Part shown: one piece after another, positions 27,207-35,887 of the stretch | Position numbering within the stretch: the first letter of the stretch is position 1 | Layout: the number at the start of each line of letters is the position of its first letter | NCBI RefSeq assembly: GCF_047160095.1 | Contig: NZ_AP038785.1 | Location: forward strand, 1,240,001-1,304,000 | Length of the DNA: 64,000 nt | From: Rodentibacter abscessus | Lineage (GTDB): Bacteria; Pseudomonadota; Gammaproteobacteria; Enterobacterales; Pasteurellaceae | Direction of reading: 5' to 3' | Made by a program: the position numbers and the translations under genes | Notes under the pieces: model-generated | What the model saw: only the letters and a program-made list of their open reading frames with translations | Told to the model about the DNA's origin: nothing | Databases searched by the model: none

Positions 27207-28118
27207 ATGACAAATAAAAAATTAAAAATGTGGTGGGAAACAGCACGACCAAAAACCTTGCCTTTAGCACTAGCTTCCATCTTTACCGGCTCAGCACTTG
27301 GCTATCGGGCAAATCCTGAAGAATTTAATATCTTGGTAATGATGCTTTGTTTGCTGACAACCATTTTATTACAAGTACTTTCCAACTTTGCCAATGATTA
27401 TGGCGATCATCAAAAAGGTTCTGATACAAAAGAGCGTATCGGTCCATTACGCGGCATTCAAAAAGGGGAAATCTCAGCACAAGAACTAAAATGGGGCTTG
27501 ATATTGATGATCTTGGCAAGCTTTGTCTCCGGAAGTTTTCTTATTGGCATCGCTTATGAAAGTTTATCCGATTTATTGTTTTTTGCAGGTCTTGGCATTT
27601 TAGCCATTATTGCCGCCATCACCTACACTGTAGGAGCGAAACCTTATGGCTATATGGGATTAGGCGATATTTCCGTGCTGGTCTTTTTCGGTTTGATTGG
27701 TGTAGGCGGTACCTATTACTTACAAACACATAGTATTGACGGAGCAATAATTTTACCTGCGATTGGTTCGGGATTATTGGCAAGTGCAGTATTAAACATC
27801 AATAATTTACGTGATATAGAACAGGATGCGAAAGCAGGCAAAAACACCCTCGCCGTGCGTTTAGGCGCATATAAGGGGCGGATTTATCACTGTATTTTAT
27901 TAAGTGCGGCAGCCTTATGTTACCTAATATTTACACTGTTTAGCGCAAGTTCATTAGCAAATTATTTATTTCTGATTGCCTATCCGTTACTTGCCAAACA
28001 CGCAATCTTTGTTTATCGCAGCACACAGCCTGAAGCCTTACGCCCAATGCTTGCTCAGATGTCAATGATTTCGTTATTTATCAATCTGTTGTTTAGTTTA
28101 GGCTTGCTTATCGGCTAA
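27207..28118 (+). CDS. menA: 1,4-dihydroxy-2-naphthoate polyprenyltransferase
   Basis: A 303-residue UbiA-family prenyltransferase with about nine membrane helices. The two metal-pyrophosphate motifs are NFANDYGDHQKGSD near residue 55 and NINNLRDIEQDAKAGKNTL near residue 195. It attaches the polyprenyl tail to DHNA, giving demethylmenaquinone, at the inner membrane. A GTG five codons upstream lies within an uptake signal and is not a likely start; ATG 27207 gives MTNKKLKMWWETARPKTLP. rraA follows after 45 bases, as in E. coli. Confidence 0.95.
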   Translation: MTNKKLKMWWETARPKTLPLALASIFTGSALGYRANPEEFNILVMMLCLLTTILLQVLSNFANDYGDHQKGSDTKERIGPLRGIQKGEISAQELKWGLILMILASFVSGSFLIGIAYESLSDLLFFAGLGILAIIAAITYTVGAKPYGYMGLGDISVLVFFGLIGVGGTYYLQTHSIDGAIILPAIGSGLLASAVLNINNLRDIEQDAKAGKNTLAVRLGAYKGRIYHCILLSAAALCYLIFTLFSASSLANYLFLIAYPLLAKHAIFVYRSTQPEALRPMLAQMSMISLFINLLFSLGLLIG

Positions 28119-28163
28119 ATCGGAATATACTTAGGCTTGTCTCAAATTTTGATAGGGGAATTT

Positions 28164-28664
28164 ATGTTTATTGATACTTCAGAACTTTGCGATCTTTATG
28201 CAGATCAAGTGGACGTGGTAGAACCGATTTTTTCAAGTTTTGGCGGTATAAGCAATTTCTATGGAAAAGTCACAACCGTGAAATGCTTTGAAAATAATGG
28301 CTTAATCGCTGAAGTATTAGAAGAAAACGGTGAAGGTCGAGTGTTGGTTATTGATGGTGGCGGTGCAGTTCGCCGCGGTCTAATCGATGCGGAACTGGCT
28401 CAACTCGCAGCAGATAATAACTGGGAAGGCATTATCGTTTATGGTGCGGTTCGCCAAATCCAACAACTCGAAAATATTGATATCGGCATTCAAGCATTAG
28501 CGCCAATTCCTGTAAGTGCAGATGAAAATAATGTCGGAGAAAGCGATATTCCGGTTAATTTCGGCGGTGTAACATTTTTTCCTGAAGACTACATTTATGC
28601 CGACCTTACAGGAATCCTCCTCTCGCAAGAAGCCCTTGATTTAGAAGGATTTGAAGAAGAATAA
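28164..28664 (+). CDS. rraA: Regulator of RNase E activity A
   Basis: A 166-residue RraA, a ring-shaped trimer that binds the C-terminal scaffold of RNase E and inhibits mRNA decay. IDTSELCDLYADQVDVVEPIF, VLVIDGGGAVRRGLIDAELA and WEGIIVYGAVRQIQQ are the conserved blocks. AGGGG precedes ATG 28164; a nine-codon upstream extension is unlikely. It lies in a menA-rraA pair and ends in a C-terminal run of glutamates (GFEEE). Confidence 0.95.
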   Translation: MFIDTSELCDLYADQVDVVEPIFSSFGGISNFYGKVTTVKCFENNGLIAEVLEENGEGRVLVIDGGGAVRRGLIDAELAQLAADNNWEGIIVYGAVRQIQQLENIDIGIQALAPIPVSADENNVGESDIPVNFGGVTFFPEDYIYADLTGILLSQEALDLEGFEEE

Positions 28665-28674
28665 ACAAAACATC

Positions 28675-28706
28675 AAAGTGCGGTTAAAAATAACCGTACT
28701 TTCAAA
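28675..28706 (+). terminator. rraA terminator containing an uptake signal
   Basis: AAAGTGCGGTTA and TAACCGTACTTT pair over a 4-base loop 10 bases after the rraA stop; the first arm contains AAGTGCGGT. Confidence 0.6.
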
Positions 28707-28750
28707 CTACTGTCCCCATCCTTTTAATAAGGTGGTTTGTTCGCAATCTA

Positions 28751-28778
28751 AAACGGCTCACTTTTGTGAGCCGTTTTT
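28751..28778. terminator. Bidirectional terminator between rraA and accC
   Basis: AAACGGCTCAC (28751-28761) and GTGAGCCGTTT (28766-28776) form an 11-bp stem followed by TTTT on the plus strand; it can also end accC transcripts. Confidence 0.82.
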
Positions 28779-28786
28779 TATAGCAA

Positions 28787-30133
28787 TTAATCATGTAAAC
28801 CTAATTTCTTCTCAAGGTAGTGAATGTTTGTGCCACCTTTTTGGAAATTTTCATCTTCTAAAATCAGTTCATGTAACGGAATATTGGTTTTAATGCCATC
28901 GATGATCGTTTCAGCCAACGCATTTTGCATACGACGAATCGCAACATCACGGGTATCGCCATAAGTAATCAATTTTGCGATCATCGAATCATAGTGCGGA
29001 GGTACGGTATAACCGCCATAAATGTGAGAATCCCAACGCACGCCTAAACCGCCCGGCGAATGTAAGTGATTTACTTTACCCGGTGAAGGTAAGAAAGATT
29101 TCGGATCTTCCGCATTAATACGGCACTCAATCGCGTGACCTTTCACTTTAATATCTTCTTGTTTGATAGAAAGTGGTAATCCCGCCGCAATTCGTAACTG
29201 CTCTTTGACCAAATCCACACCGGTGATCATTTCCGTTACCGGATGTTCCACTTGGATACGGGTATTCATTTCAATGAAATAAAACTCACCGTTTTCATAC
29301 AAGAACTCGAATGTACCTGCGCCACGATAACCGATTTCCACACAAGCGTTGGCACAACGTGAACCAATATCTCTACGTACTTCTTCCGTAATTCCCGGGG
29401 CCGGTGCTTCTTCTACCACTTTTTGATGGCGGCGTTGCATAGAACAATCACGTTCAGCCAAATACACTGCATTGCCATGGGTATCCGCCAATACTTGAAT
29501 TTCCACGTGGCGTGGATTTTCTAAGTATTTTTCCATGTAAACCATATCGTTATTAAATGCGGCTTTCGCCTCGGCTTTTGTCATTGCGATAGATTCTTCA
29601 AGTGCTTCTTCGTTACGTACTACACGCATTCCACGACCGCCGCCGCCGCCGGAAGCTTTGATGATAATCGGATAGCCGATACGTTTTGCAATTTCTTTAT
29701 TTTTTGCAATATCATTGCCCACCGGACCATCAGACCCCGGCACACAAGGCACTCCGGCTTTCTTCATTGCTTTAATCGCAGAAACCTTATCCCCCATCAA
29801 ACGAATTACATCCGCCGTCGGTCCGATAAAAATAAAACCGGAACGTTCTACTTGTTCTGCAAAATCGGCATTTTCAGATAAAAAACCATACCCCGGGTGA
29901 ATAGCATCCGCCCCGGTGACTTCCGCTGCCGCAATAATTGCGGGAATGTTTAAATAACTTTTTGTTGAAGGAGCAGGACCGATACAAACGGTTTCGTCTG
30001 CCAACAAAACATGTTTTAATTCACGGTCTGCAGTGGAATGCACCGCAACGGTTTTAATGCCCAACTCTTTACAGGCGCGTAAGATGCGGAGCGCAATCTC
30101 ACCACGGTTGGCAATCACAACTTTTTCTAACAT
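28787..30133 (-). CDS. accC: Biotin carboxylase subunit of acetyl-CoA carboxylase
   Basis: A 448-residue ATP-grasp enzyme that carboxylates the biotin on AccB with bicarbonate and ATP. VVIANRGEIALRILRACKE begins the pre-ATP-grasp fold; KASGGGGGRGMRVV is the glycine-rich ATP loop near residue 165; FEFLYENGEFYFIEMNTRIQVEHPVTE holds the metal and catalytic residues. Length agrees with E. coli (449). The ATG at 30133 fits the family start MLEKVVIANRGE better than one four codons upstream. accB precedes it by 60 bases on the same strand. Confidence 0.97.
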   Translation of the reverse strand: MLEKVVIANRGEIALRILRACKELGIKTVAVHSTADRELKHVLLADETVCIGPAPSTKSYLNIPAIIAAAEVTGADAIHPGYGFLSENADFAEQVERSGFIFIGPTADVIRLMGDKVSAIKAMKKAGVPCVPGSDGPVGNDIAKNKEIAKRIGYPIIIKASGGGGGRGMRVVRNEEALEESIAMTKAEAKAAFNNDMVYMEKYLENPRHVEIQVLADTHGNAVYLAERDCSMQRRHQKVVEEAPAPGITEEVRRDIGSRCANACVEIGYRGAGTFEFLYENGEFYFIEMNTRIQVEHPVTEMITGVDLVKEQLRIAAGLPLSIKQEDIKVKGHAIECRINAEDPKSFLPSPGKVNHLHSPGGLGVRWDSHIYGGYTVPPHYDSMIAKLITYGDTRDVAIRRMQNALAETIIDGIKTNIPLHELILEDENFQKGGTNIHYLEKKLGLHD

Positions 30134-30193
30134 AAGAAATTCCACTTGTTAAAAAATGGCGGACAAGCCCGCCATTTTGGATAATAGATAAGA

Positions 30194-30664
30194 TTATTCA
30201 ATAACAATTAACGGCTCGTCAAATTCCACCGGTTCACCGTCATTAATAAGGATAGCTTTCACCACACCGGCTTTATCCGCTTCAATACGGTTCATCATTT
30301 TCATCGCTTCAACGATACAAAGCGCATCACCGACTTTTACAGTTTGTCCGACTTCAACGAAAGCTTTTGCTTCCGGGCTTGGGCTACGATAGAAAGTTCC
30401 CACCATTGGTGAACGAACGATATGACCGGATAACTCATCGGAAGCCACAGGAGCCGAAGTCTGCACCGCAGGTGCCGGAGCTACTGCCGGAGCAACAACA
30501 GGTGCAGGTGCAGCAATTGGTGCGGCATATTGTACCGCTGTTGGTGCAACCACAGGAGCTGCACGACTAATACGCACCGTGCCCTCTTCTTCTTGCACTT
30601 CTAATTCGGTGATACCGGATTCTTCCACTAATTCGATCAGTTTTTTGATTTTACGAATGTCCAT
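30194..30664 (-). CDS. accB: Biotin carboxyl carrier protein of acetyl-CoA carboxylase
   Basis: A 156-residue BCCP. The N-terminus MDIRKIKKLIELVEESG is followed by an Ala/Pro/Val-rich flexible linker (residues about 35-75) and the biotinyl domain, with the modified lysine in VEAMKMMNRIEAD near residue 122. It shuttles carboxyl groups between AccC and AccAD for malonyl-CoA formation. Transcribed with accC; aroQ lies upstream on the same strand across 174 bases with an uptake signal pair. Confidence 0.96.
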   Translation of the reverse strand: MDIRKIKKLIELVEESGITELEVQEEEGTVRISRAAPVVAPTAVQYAAPIAAPAPVVAPAVAPAPAVQTSAPVASDELSGHIVRSPMVGTFYRSPSPEAKAFVEVGQTVKVGDALCIVEAMKMMNRIEADKAGVVKAILINDGEPVEFDEPLIVIE

Positions 30665-30693
30665 ACGTTCTTCCTAAAATAATGAAATTTTTA

Positions 30694-30741
30694 ACCGCAC
30701 TTTTACTACATGATGATCACAAAAATACCTAAAAGTGCGGT
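30694..30741. repeat. Inverted pair of uptake signals between aroQ and accB
   Basis: ACCGCACTT (30694-30702) and AAGTGCGGT (30733-30741) face each other over 30 bases. They could form a weak terminator for aroQ, but the long loop and lack of a strong T-run make that uncertain. Confidence 0.5.
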
Positions 30742-30838
30742 CAGTAATAAACTTGTTTTCTGCGCCGCAGAGATTACCCTAAATTTAGCGAAAATGCGAC
30801 AAAATTCTATAAATTTAACCCAAAATGCAGGGGTTTTA

Positions 30839-31288
30839 TTATTTTTTCGCTAAATAGTTCAAAGCGAACAAAAAAGCGAATTCATAACCTTGCGCCCCTA
30901 GTCCGCAGATCACGCCTTCCGCCACATCACTAAAATAAGAATGATGACGGAAGGGTTCACGCTTATGAACATTCGATAAATGAATTTCCACAAAAGGGAT
31001 AGATACTGCCAATAATGCGTCACGCAAAGCAACACTTGTATGAGTATAAGCGGCGGGGTTAATTAAAATAAAATCAACCTGTTGGAAACTTTGATGAATT
31101 TTATCAATTAATTTTTCTTCACTATTCGCCTGAAAGCATTCAAGTTCCACTTGATGTTTCTCGGCTAGAGCCTTGATATTTGCTTCAATTGCAGCAAGAG
31201 ATAAACTGCCGTAGTGCTTCGGTTCTCGCGCCCCTAGCATATTCAAGTTCGGACCATTTAATAGCAAAATTCGGGATTTTTGTGACAT
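30839..31288 (-). CDS. aroQ: 3-dehydroquinate dehydratase, type II
   Basis: A 149-residue type II dehydroquinase of the shikimate pathway. LLLNGPNLNMLGAREPKHYG carries the active-site asparagine, arginine and tyrosine; INPAAYTHTSVALRDAL and FVEIHLSNVHKREPFRHHS carry the other asparagine/histidine residues. It forms dodecamers in the cytoplasm. AAGGAA precedes the ATG. It supplies chorismate precursor, hence indirectly the menaquinone genes on each side. Confidence 0.96.
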   Translation of the reverse strand: MSQKSRILLLNGPNLNMLGAREPKHYGSLSLAAIEANIKALAEKHQVELECFQANSEEKLIDKIHQSFQQVDFILINPAAYTHTSVALRDALLAVSIPFVEIHLSNVHKREPFRHHSYFSDVAEGVICGLGAQGYEFAFLFALNYLAKK

Positions 31289-31345
31289 ATTTTTTCCTTT
31301 TTGAAACTCAGGATTATACTGATTTTCTGATGAATGGTGGTCGAA

Positions 31346-32335
31346 TCAGATAATCTTTGTAATAAATTCGGAATCCAAATCGACAAGCGGTAAATCAGAA
31401 TTAGGCCATGAACGGAGCACCTGATAATCCATTAAATCCAAGGTGTCCAAGCCCGGTGTAACATTAGGTGTATATTGTTGCGCTATACGTGCAAGTTGTG
31501 TTAGACCAAGACTGCTTTCGATGCTTGAGCTTATTACGGCGGCTAATCCTAAATCATTAGCCCGTTCAATTAACGCGACACAGCGTTCAATCGAACCGAT
31601 TAAGGTCGGTTTAATGACAATGGCGGATAAGTAGGGTTCTTTTCTAAGCTGAAAATCAGGCTCCCGCACCGATTCGTCCCACGCAATAGCAATACCGGTT
31701 TGCGCAGCAAATTCACGACTGAGAGCCGGTGTTTTACAAGGTTCTTCTAAAAATTGAATACGGGAACGGTGTACCGGTTTTACTTTTGCCGCAAATTGTA
31801 ACGCTTTTTCCAACGTCCAATGACGATTCGCATCTAAACGCAATCGCAAATCGGGAATCGCTTCTAAAAACATATCTGCAATTAAACCGTCACGATTGGC
31901 TTCGTACATGCCGACTTTAATTTTTGCGACTTTCTCCCCCGAAAGATTTGCCAATTCTGCATAAAGTTCGTCAGGATCGCCATAACACAGCGGTGCGGCT
32001 TGATAATTGCCCTCTTCTTTTAAAGTGCCTTTCATCTCATTCATCGCACAACTGATACCAAACGCCACGGAAGGGTAAGTATCATCAAGTGAAAGCCGCG
32101 GTGCATCACAACTTCTTTCACGCCATTTTTCAAGCCATTCAATCGCTTGTGTTTCGGCTTGATCAAGCGTTTCTTCACTAAAACCGGGCAAAGGAGCGAT
32201 CTCTCCCCAACCATCACGAGCGCAATTTACCCGCACGATTAATCCTTCACGGCGTTTTAAAAATCGATCCCGTAAAATCAGTTGGCTGTCAACAGGAATA
32301 GTGTAACGGTAGAGATTAAAAGATTTATTTGCCAT
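31346..32335 (-). CDS. menC: o-Succinylbenzoate synthase
   Basis: A 329-residue enolase-superfamily enzyme dehydrating SHCHC to o-succinylbenzoate. Catalytic lysines sit in AKIKVGMYE near residue 130 and in VIKPTLIGS near residue 235; metal ligands lie in RLDANRHW, FLEEPC and WDESVRE. The SISS-type end (VISSSIESSLGLTQLARIA) is typical. It follows menB on the same strand with 68 bases between, filled by an inverted uptake signal pair. Confidence 0.94.
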   Translation of the reverse strand: MANKSFNLYRYTIPVDSQLILRDRFLKRREGLIVRVNCARDGWGEIAPLPGFSEETLDQAETQAIEWLEKWRERSCDAPRLSLDDTYPSVAFGISCAMNEMKGTLKEEGNYQAAPLCYGDPDELYAELANLSGEKVAKIKVGMYEANRDGLIADMFLEAIPDLRLRLDANRHWTLEKALQFAAKVKPVHRSRIQFLEEPCKTPALSREFAAQTGIAIAWDESVREPDFQLRKEPYLSAIVIKPTLIGSIERCVALIERANDLGLAAVISSSIESSLGLTQLARIAQQYTPNVTPGLDTLDLMDYQVLRSWPNSDLPLVDLDSEFITKII

Positions 32336-32351
32336 ATCTTATTCCCATACA

Positions 32352-32393
32352 AAAGTGCGGTTAAAAATCGATGAGAATTTTAACCGCACTTTG
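32352..32393 (-). terminator. Uptake-signal hairpin between menB and menC
   Basis: AAAGTGCGGTTAAAA and its inverted copy TTTTAACCGCACTTT enclose 12 bases, making a 15-bp stem between menB and menC. There is no long T-run on the minus strand, so it may attenuate rather than end transcription. Confidence 0.5.
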
Positions 32394-32403
32394 TAGTGAT
32401 AAA

Positions 32404-33261
32404 CTAAGGATTACGTCTAAATTTACTGAAATCCGGCGCACGTTTTTCGTTGAATGCGTTACGACCTTCTTGACCTTCTTCCGTCATATAGAACAACATT
32501 GTCGCATTGCCTGCCAATTCTTGTAAACCTGCCTGACCGTCACAATCGGCATTTAATGCGGCTTTTAAGCAGCGAATGGCAATCGGGCTATTGCGCAGCA
32601 TTTCACGACACCAACGCACGGTTTCTTTTTCAAGATCCGCATAAGGTACAACGGTGTTCACCAAGCCCATATCTAAGGCTTCTTGCGCATTATATTGACG
32701 GCATAAGAACCAAATTTCACGCGCTTTTTTCTGACCGACCAAACGCGCCATATAGCTTGCTCCCCAACCGCCATCGAATGACCCCACTTTCGGACCGGTT
32801 TGACCGAAAATCGCATTTTCGGCGGCGATGGTTAAATCGCAAAGCATATGTAATACATGGCCGCCGCCAATGGCATAGCCTGCCACCATTGCTACAACAG
32901 GTTTCGGACAGGTGCGAATATCACGTTGAAAATCCAACACATTTAAGTGATGCACGCCGCTTTCATCTTTATAGCCACCGTAGTCGCCGCGAATTTTTTG
33001 ATCTCCGCCGGAACAAAAGGCTTTTTCCCCTTCACCGGTTAACACAATCACGCCGATTTTTTCATCAAAACGTGCATCTGAAAATGCGTGAATCATTTCT
33101 TTTACCGTCTGCGGACGGAATGCGTTGCGAACTTCAGGGCGATTAATCGTGATTTTTGCAATACCGTCAGTGGATTTGTGATAACGAATGTCAGTATAAC
33201 CTTCGCTATGCTCAACCCATTCAACAGGCGCATAAAGTACATCATCTTTTGGATTTTGCAT
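32404..33261 (-). CDS. menB: 1,4-dihydroxy-2-naphthoyl-CoA synthase
   Basis: A 285-residue crotonase-fold ring-closing enzyme. ITINRPEVRNAFRPQTVKEM, FCSGGDQKIRGDYGGY (oxyanion-hole and substrate loop), VAMVAGYAIGGGHVLHMLCD and GPKVGSFDGGWGASYMARLVG (catalytic aspartate) are diagnostic of MenB. The length equals E. coli MenB (285). AAGG precedes the ATG. It begins the menB-menC unit; menE is not in this window. Confidence 0.97.
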   Translation of the reverse strand: MQNPKDDVLYAPVEWVEHSEGYTDIRYHKSTDGIAKITINRPEVRNAFRPQTVKEMIHAFSDARFDEKIGVIVLTGEGEKAFCSGGDQKIRGDYGGYKDESGVHHLNVLDFQRDIRTCPKPVVAMVAGYAIGGGHVLHMLCDLTIAAENAIFGQTGPKVGSFDGGWGASYMARLVGQKKAREIWFLCRQYNAQEALDMGLVNTVVPYADLEKETVRWCREMLRNSPIAIRCLKAALNADCDGQAGLQELAGNATMLFYMTEEGQEGRNAFNEKRAPDFSKFRRNP

Positions 33262-33366
33262 TGAGAATACCTTCTAATTTGAGACAAAAGTGCGGTCATT
33301 ATAACGGAAGTTTTTGTAATCGGGAAAACTAAAATTTAATTGTTCCTTTATCTTCTTGGCGGTTAT

Positions 33367-33375
33367 TGCTAGAAT
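33367..33375 (+). promoter_or_regulatory. Extended -10 promoter for the lipoprotein gene
   Basis: TGCTAGAAT fits an extended -10 element (TGnTATAAT with one mismatch), 48 bases upstream of the GTG start at 33423. Confidence 0.35.
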
Positions 33376-33422
33376 TTTCCCCGTTTACCACAGGTATTGA
33401 TAAAACATAAAAGGAATCAACG

Positions 33423-33992
33423 GTGAAATATATTCTTACCCTTAGTATGGCATTTTTACTCGCTGCTTGCAGTTTGTTCGATACACCGCAATCCCCTATT
33501 CCTGCAGAATTTGCCGGTGCGGACTATCAGCTTTCGGATAAAGACGCAAAACAATGGGCGATAGCCAGTAAACAAGCCGAGCAATGTATTTACCCGAATC
33601 TTACCCGTATTCAGCAACAACATTTTAAGCACGAAGACAGCTATATTCATTCTCAATATGTCTTTTTCTATCCACTTGAAAAAATCATTGGTGAAGACTA
33701 TGTCGCTATGATTCAAAAAGATGAAAAATCAATGAATTATGCGACTTATCAATTCAAAAAATTCCGTACTCAGACAGGTAAGATCGAACCTTTGGAAAAT
33801 AAAGCCTGCCAACTATTACGCACACAAGCCCGTGATGATTTGGATGTGGTGAAAGGTCAATATAAAAACGGTATGGTTGATGAAACAAAAAATGAAGACG
33901 GCACATCGAAGAAACCCGAAGACGGTATTGCAACAAATCAAAACAAATTCTTCTTCGACATTATAAAATGGGGTTCGGCGTTATTACTGTAG
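33423..33992 (+). CDS. Uncharacterised lipoprotein
   Basis: A 189-residue predicted lipoprotein. The signal peptide MKYILTLSMAFLLAAC ends in a lipobox with cysteine at residue 16, so it should be lipidated and, lacking Asp at +2 (Ser-Leu-Phe follow), sorted to the outer membrane. The body has YQLSDKDAKQWAIASKQAEQC and FFYPLEKIIGEDYVAMIQKDE; a Lys/Asp/Glu-rich segment precedes a hydrophobic tail (DIIKWGSALLL). Two further cysteines could form a disulfide. It starts at GTG, with AAGGA upstream. A similar protein lies next to menB in Haemophilus; it may belong to a Pasteurellaceae DUF family (possibly DUF5358). No function is known to me. Confidence 0.85.
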   Translation: MKYILTLSMAFLLAACSLFDTPQSPIPAEFAGADYQLSDKDAKQWAIASKQAEQCIYPNLTRIQQQHFKHEDSYIHSQYVFFYPLEKIIGEDYVAMIQKDEKSMNYATYQFKKFRTQTGKIEPLENKACQLLRTQARDDLDVVKGQYKNGMVDETKNEDGTSKKPEDGIATNQNKFFFDIIKWGSALLL

Positions 33993-34006
33993 TATTCAAG
34001 CGGGTT

Positions 34007-34042
34007 AAACGGTATTCGGGCTAAAATCGAATACCGTTTTTT
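34007..34042 (+). terminator. Lipoprotein gene terminator
   Basis: AAACGGTATTCG and CGAATACCGTTT form a 12-bp stem with a 9-base loop, followed by TTT. Confidence 0.85.
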
Positions 34043-34165
34043 ATGCAAACGATTAGGTGAAAAAAGTGATAAGTAGATCAAATTTTTGGCAAATAACCCT
34101 TTGAACTTTAATTATTTTCCGCTAGTCTATCCAAGGTATTTCTTTAAACTTAAGAAGGTGACATT

Positions 34166-35824
34166 ATGGCAAATATTTTTGATCTCGCACAAAACTGGTT
34201 AAGCCAAGATCCCGATGCAGAAACTCACGCAGAATTGACCGCACTTTTAAATGCGGCAAAAGATGGTGATAAAAAAGCGGAAGCTGAATTACACGCACGT
34301 TTTGACGGTCGTTTACAATTCGGCACAGCAGGCTTGCGTGGTCGTTTACAAGCCGGTTCGATGGGGATGAACCGTGTGCTTGTATCTCAAGCGGCAGGCG
34401 GATTAGCCGATTATTTAAAAAATTATGACGACACACCTTCTATCGTAATTGGTTACGATGGACGTAAAAACTCTGATGTATTCGCTCGTGATACGGCTGA
34501 AATTATGGCGGGAGCAGGAATAAAAGCGTATCTATTGCCGCGTAAATTACCAACTCCGGTATTGGCTTATGCAATTCAATATTTTGACACCACTGCCGGG
34601 GTGATGGTTACCGCAAGCCACAACCCACCGGAAGATAACGGATACAAAGTTTATTTAGGTAAAGCAAACGGTGGAGGACAAATCGTTTCTCCGGCAGATC
34701 AAGACATTGCAGCATTAATCGATAAAGTGGCGGCAGGCAATATCAAAGATTTACCGCGTAGCAACGATTATATTGTGTTGAACGATGAAGTCGTTGATGC
34801 TTACATTGCGAAAACCGCCTCTTTAGCAAAAGAACCTCAATGCGATATTAACTATGTTTACACAGCGATGCACGGCGTTGGCTATGAGGTATTAAGCAAA
34901 ACCTTGGCAAAAGCAGGTTTACCACAACCTCATATTGTTGCGGAACAAGTGTGGCCGGACGGTACTTTCCCAACCGTGAATTTCCCTAATCCTGAAGAAA
35001 AAGGTGCACTGGATTTAGCCATCAAAGTGGCGAAAGAAAACAACGCCGAATTTATTATCGCAAATGATCCGGATGCCGACCGTTTAGCCGTTGCCGTGCC
35101 GGATGCAGAAGGTAACTGGAAACCGCTACACGGAAACGTAGTGGGCTGTTTCTTAGGCTGGTATTTGGCAAAACAATATCATGCGGAAGGAAAACAAGGT
35201 ATTCTCGCTTGCTCTTTAGTTTCTTCCCCTGCACTTGCCGAAATCGCGAAAAAATACGGTTTTCAATCAGAAGAAACCTTAACGGGTTTCAAATATATCG
35301 GTAAAGTTAAAGGGCTCTTATTCGGTTTTGAAGAAGCACTCGGTTACTTAGTCGATCCGGATAAAGTACGCGATAAAGACGGCATTTCTGCGGCGATTAT
35401 GTTCTTAGATCTTGTGCGGAATTTGAAAAAACAAGGTAAAACCTTGGCTGATTATGCCGATGAATTTACCAAAGAATTCGGTGCTTATGTGAGCGGACAA
35501 ATTTCTATCCGTGTTGATGAACTTTCAGAAATCACTAAATTAATGACCGCACTTCGCAACAATCCGCCGACTGAAATTGCCGGTGTTAAAGTGGCACAAT
35601 TTATCGATCATACTAAAACCGATCGCCAAAGTGATATCTTAGTATTCGTACTTGAAAATGGTAGTCGCCTAATCTCCCGCCCTTCAGGTACGGAACCGAA
35701 AATTAAGTTTTACCTTGATGCACGTGGCACAGATCCGAAAAATGCCGAACAAGTACTTTCTGATCTTGATGAAGGGGTTCGCAATATTCTTCGTCAAGAA
35801 GCTTATGGTAAGCAAGATTGCTAA
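34166..35824 (+). CDS. Alpha-D-phosphohexomutase (phosphoglucomutase/phosphomannomutase)
   Basis: A 552-residue four-domain phosphosugar mutase of the longer YhxB/PgcA type. FGTAGLRGRLQAGSMGMNRV is the entry motif; the phosphoserine is in VMVTASHNPPEDNGYKVY near residue 145; metal binding is NDPDADRLAVAVP near residue 305; sugar selectivity loop GFEEALGYLVD; phosphate loop SRPSGTEPKIKFY. It interconverts hexose 1- and 6-phosphates for nucleotide-sugar synthesis, so it may feed the glycan locus. AAGAAGGTGA precedes the ATG. GTGATAAGTAGATCAAA at about 34066 weakly resembles a CRP site. Confidence 0.93.
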   Translation: MANIFDLAQNWLSQDPDAETHAELTALLNAAKDGDKKAEAELHARFDGRLQFGTAGLRGRLQAGSMGMNRVLVSQAAGGLADYLKNYDDTPSIVIGYDGRKNSDVFARDTAEIMAGAGIKAYLLPRKLPTPVLAYAIQYFDTTAGVMVTASHNPPEDNGYKVYLGKANGGGQIVSPADQDIAALIDKVAAGNIKDLPRSNDYIVLNDEVVDAYIAKTASLAKEPQCDINYVYTAMHGVGYEVLSKTLAKAGLPQPHIVAEQVWPDGTFPTVNFPNPEEKGALDLAIKVAKENNAEFIIANDPDADRLAVAVPDAEGNWKPLHGNVVGCFLGWYLAKQYHAEGKQGILACSLVSSPALAEIAKKYGFQSEETLTGFKYIGKVKGLLFGFEEALGYLVDPDKVRDKDGISAAIMFLDLVRNLKKQGKTLADYADEFTKEFGAYVSGQISIRVDELSEITKLMTALRNNPPTEIAGVKVAQFIDHTKTDRQSDILVFVLENGSRLISRPSGTEPKIKFYLDARGTDPKNAEQVLSDLDEGVRNILRQEAYGKQDC

Positions 35825-35842
35825 TTAAATTTAATAACCTGA

Positions 35843-35872
35843 AAAGAGGTGCATATTTGTACCTCTTTTTTC
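35843..35872 (+). terminator. Phosphohexomutase terminator
   Basis: AAAGAGGT and ACCTCTTT pair, extended by GCA/TGT, with a TTTTTT tail; it sits directly before the SMR gene. Confidence 0.75.
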
Positions 35873-35887
35873 TTTAACGAGGTATAA

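Noticed and set aside
27192..27209. GTG start for menA inside an uptake signal
   Set aside because: The ATG at 27207 gives the normal MenA N-terminus; the GTG falls within AAGTGCGGT by chance.
32454..33146. 230-codon plus-strand frame opposite menB
   Set aside because: Antisense shadow of a well-identified gene; composition (His/Arg-rich) typical of such shadows.
34064..34082. CRP site upstream of the phosphohexomutase (GTGATAAGTAGATCAAA)
   Set aside because: Matches only part of the consensus, so not listed as a feature.
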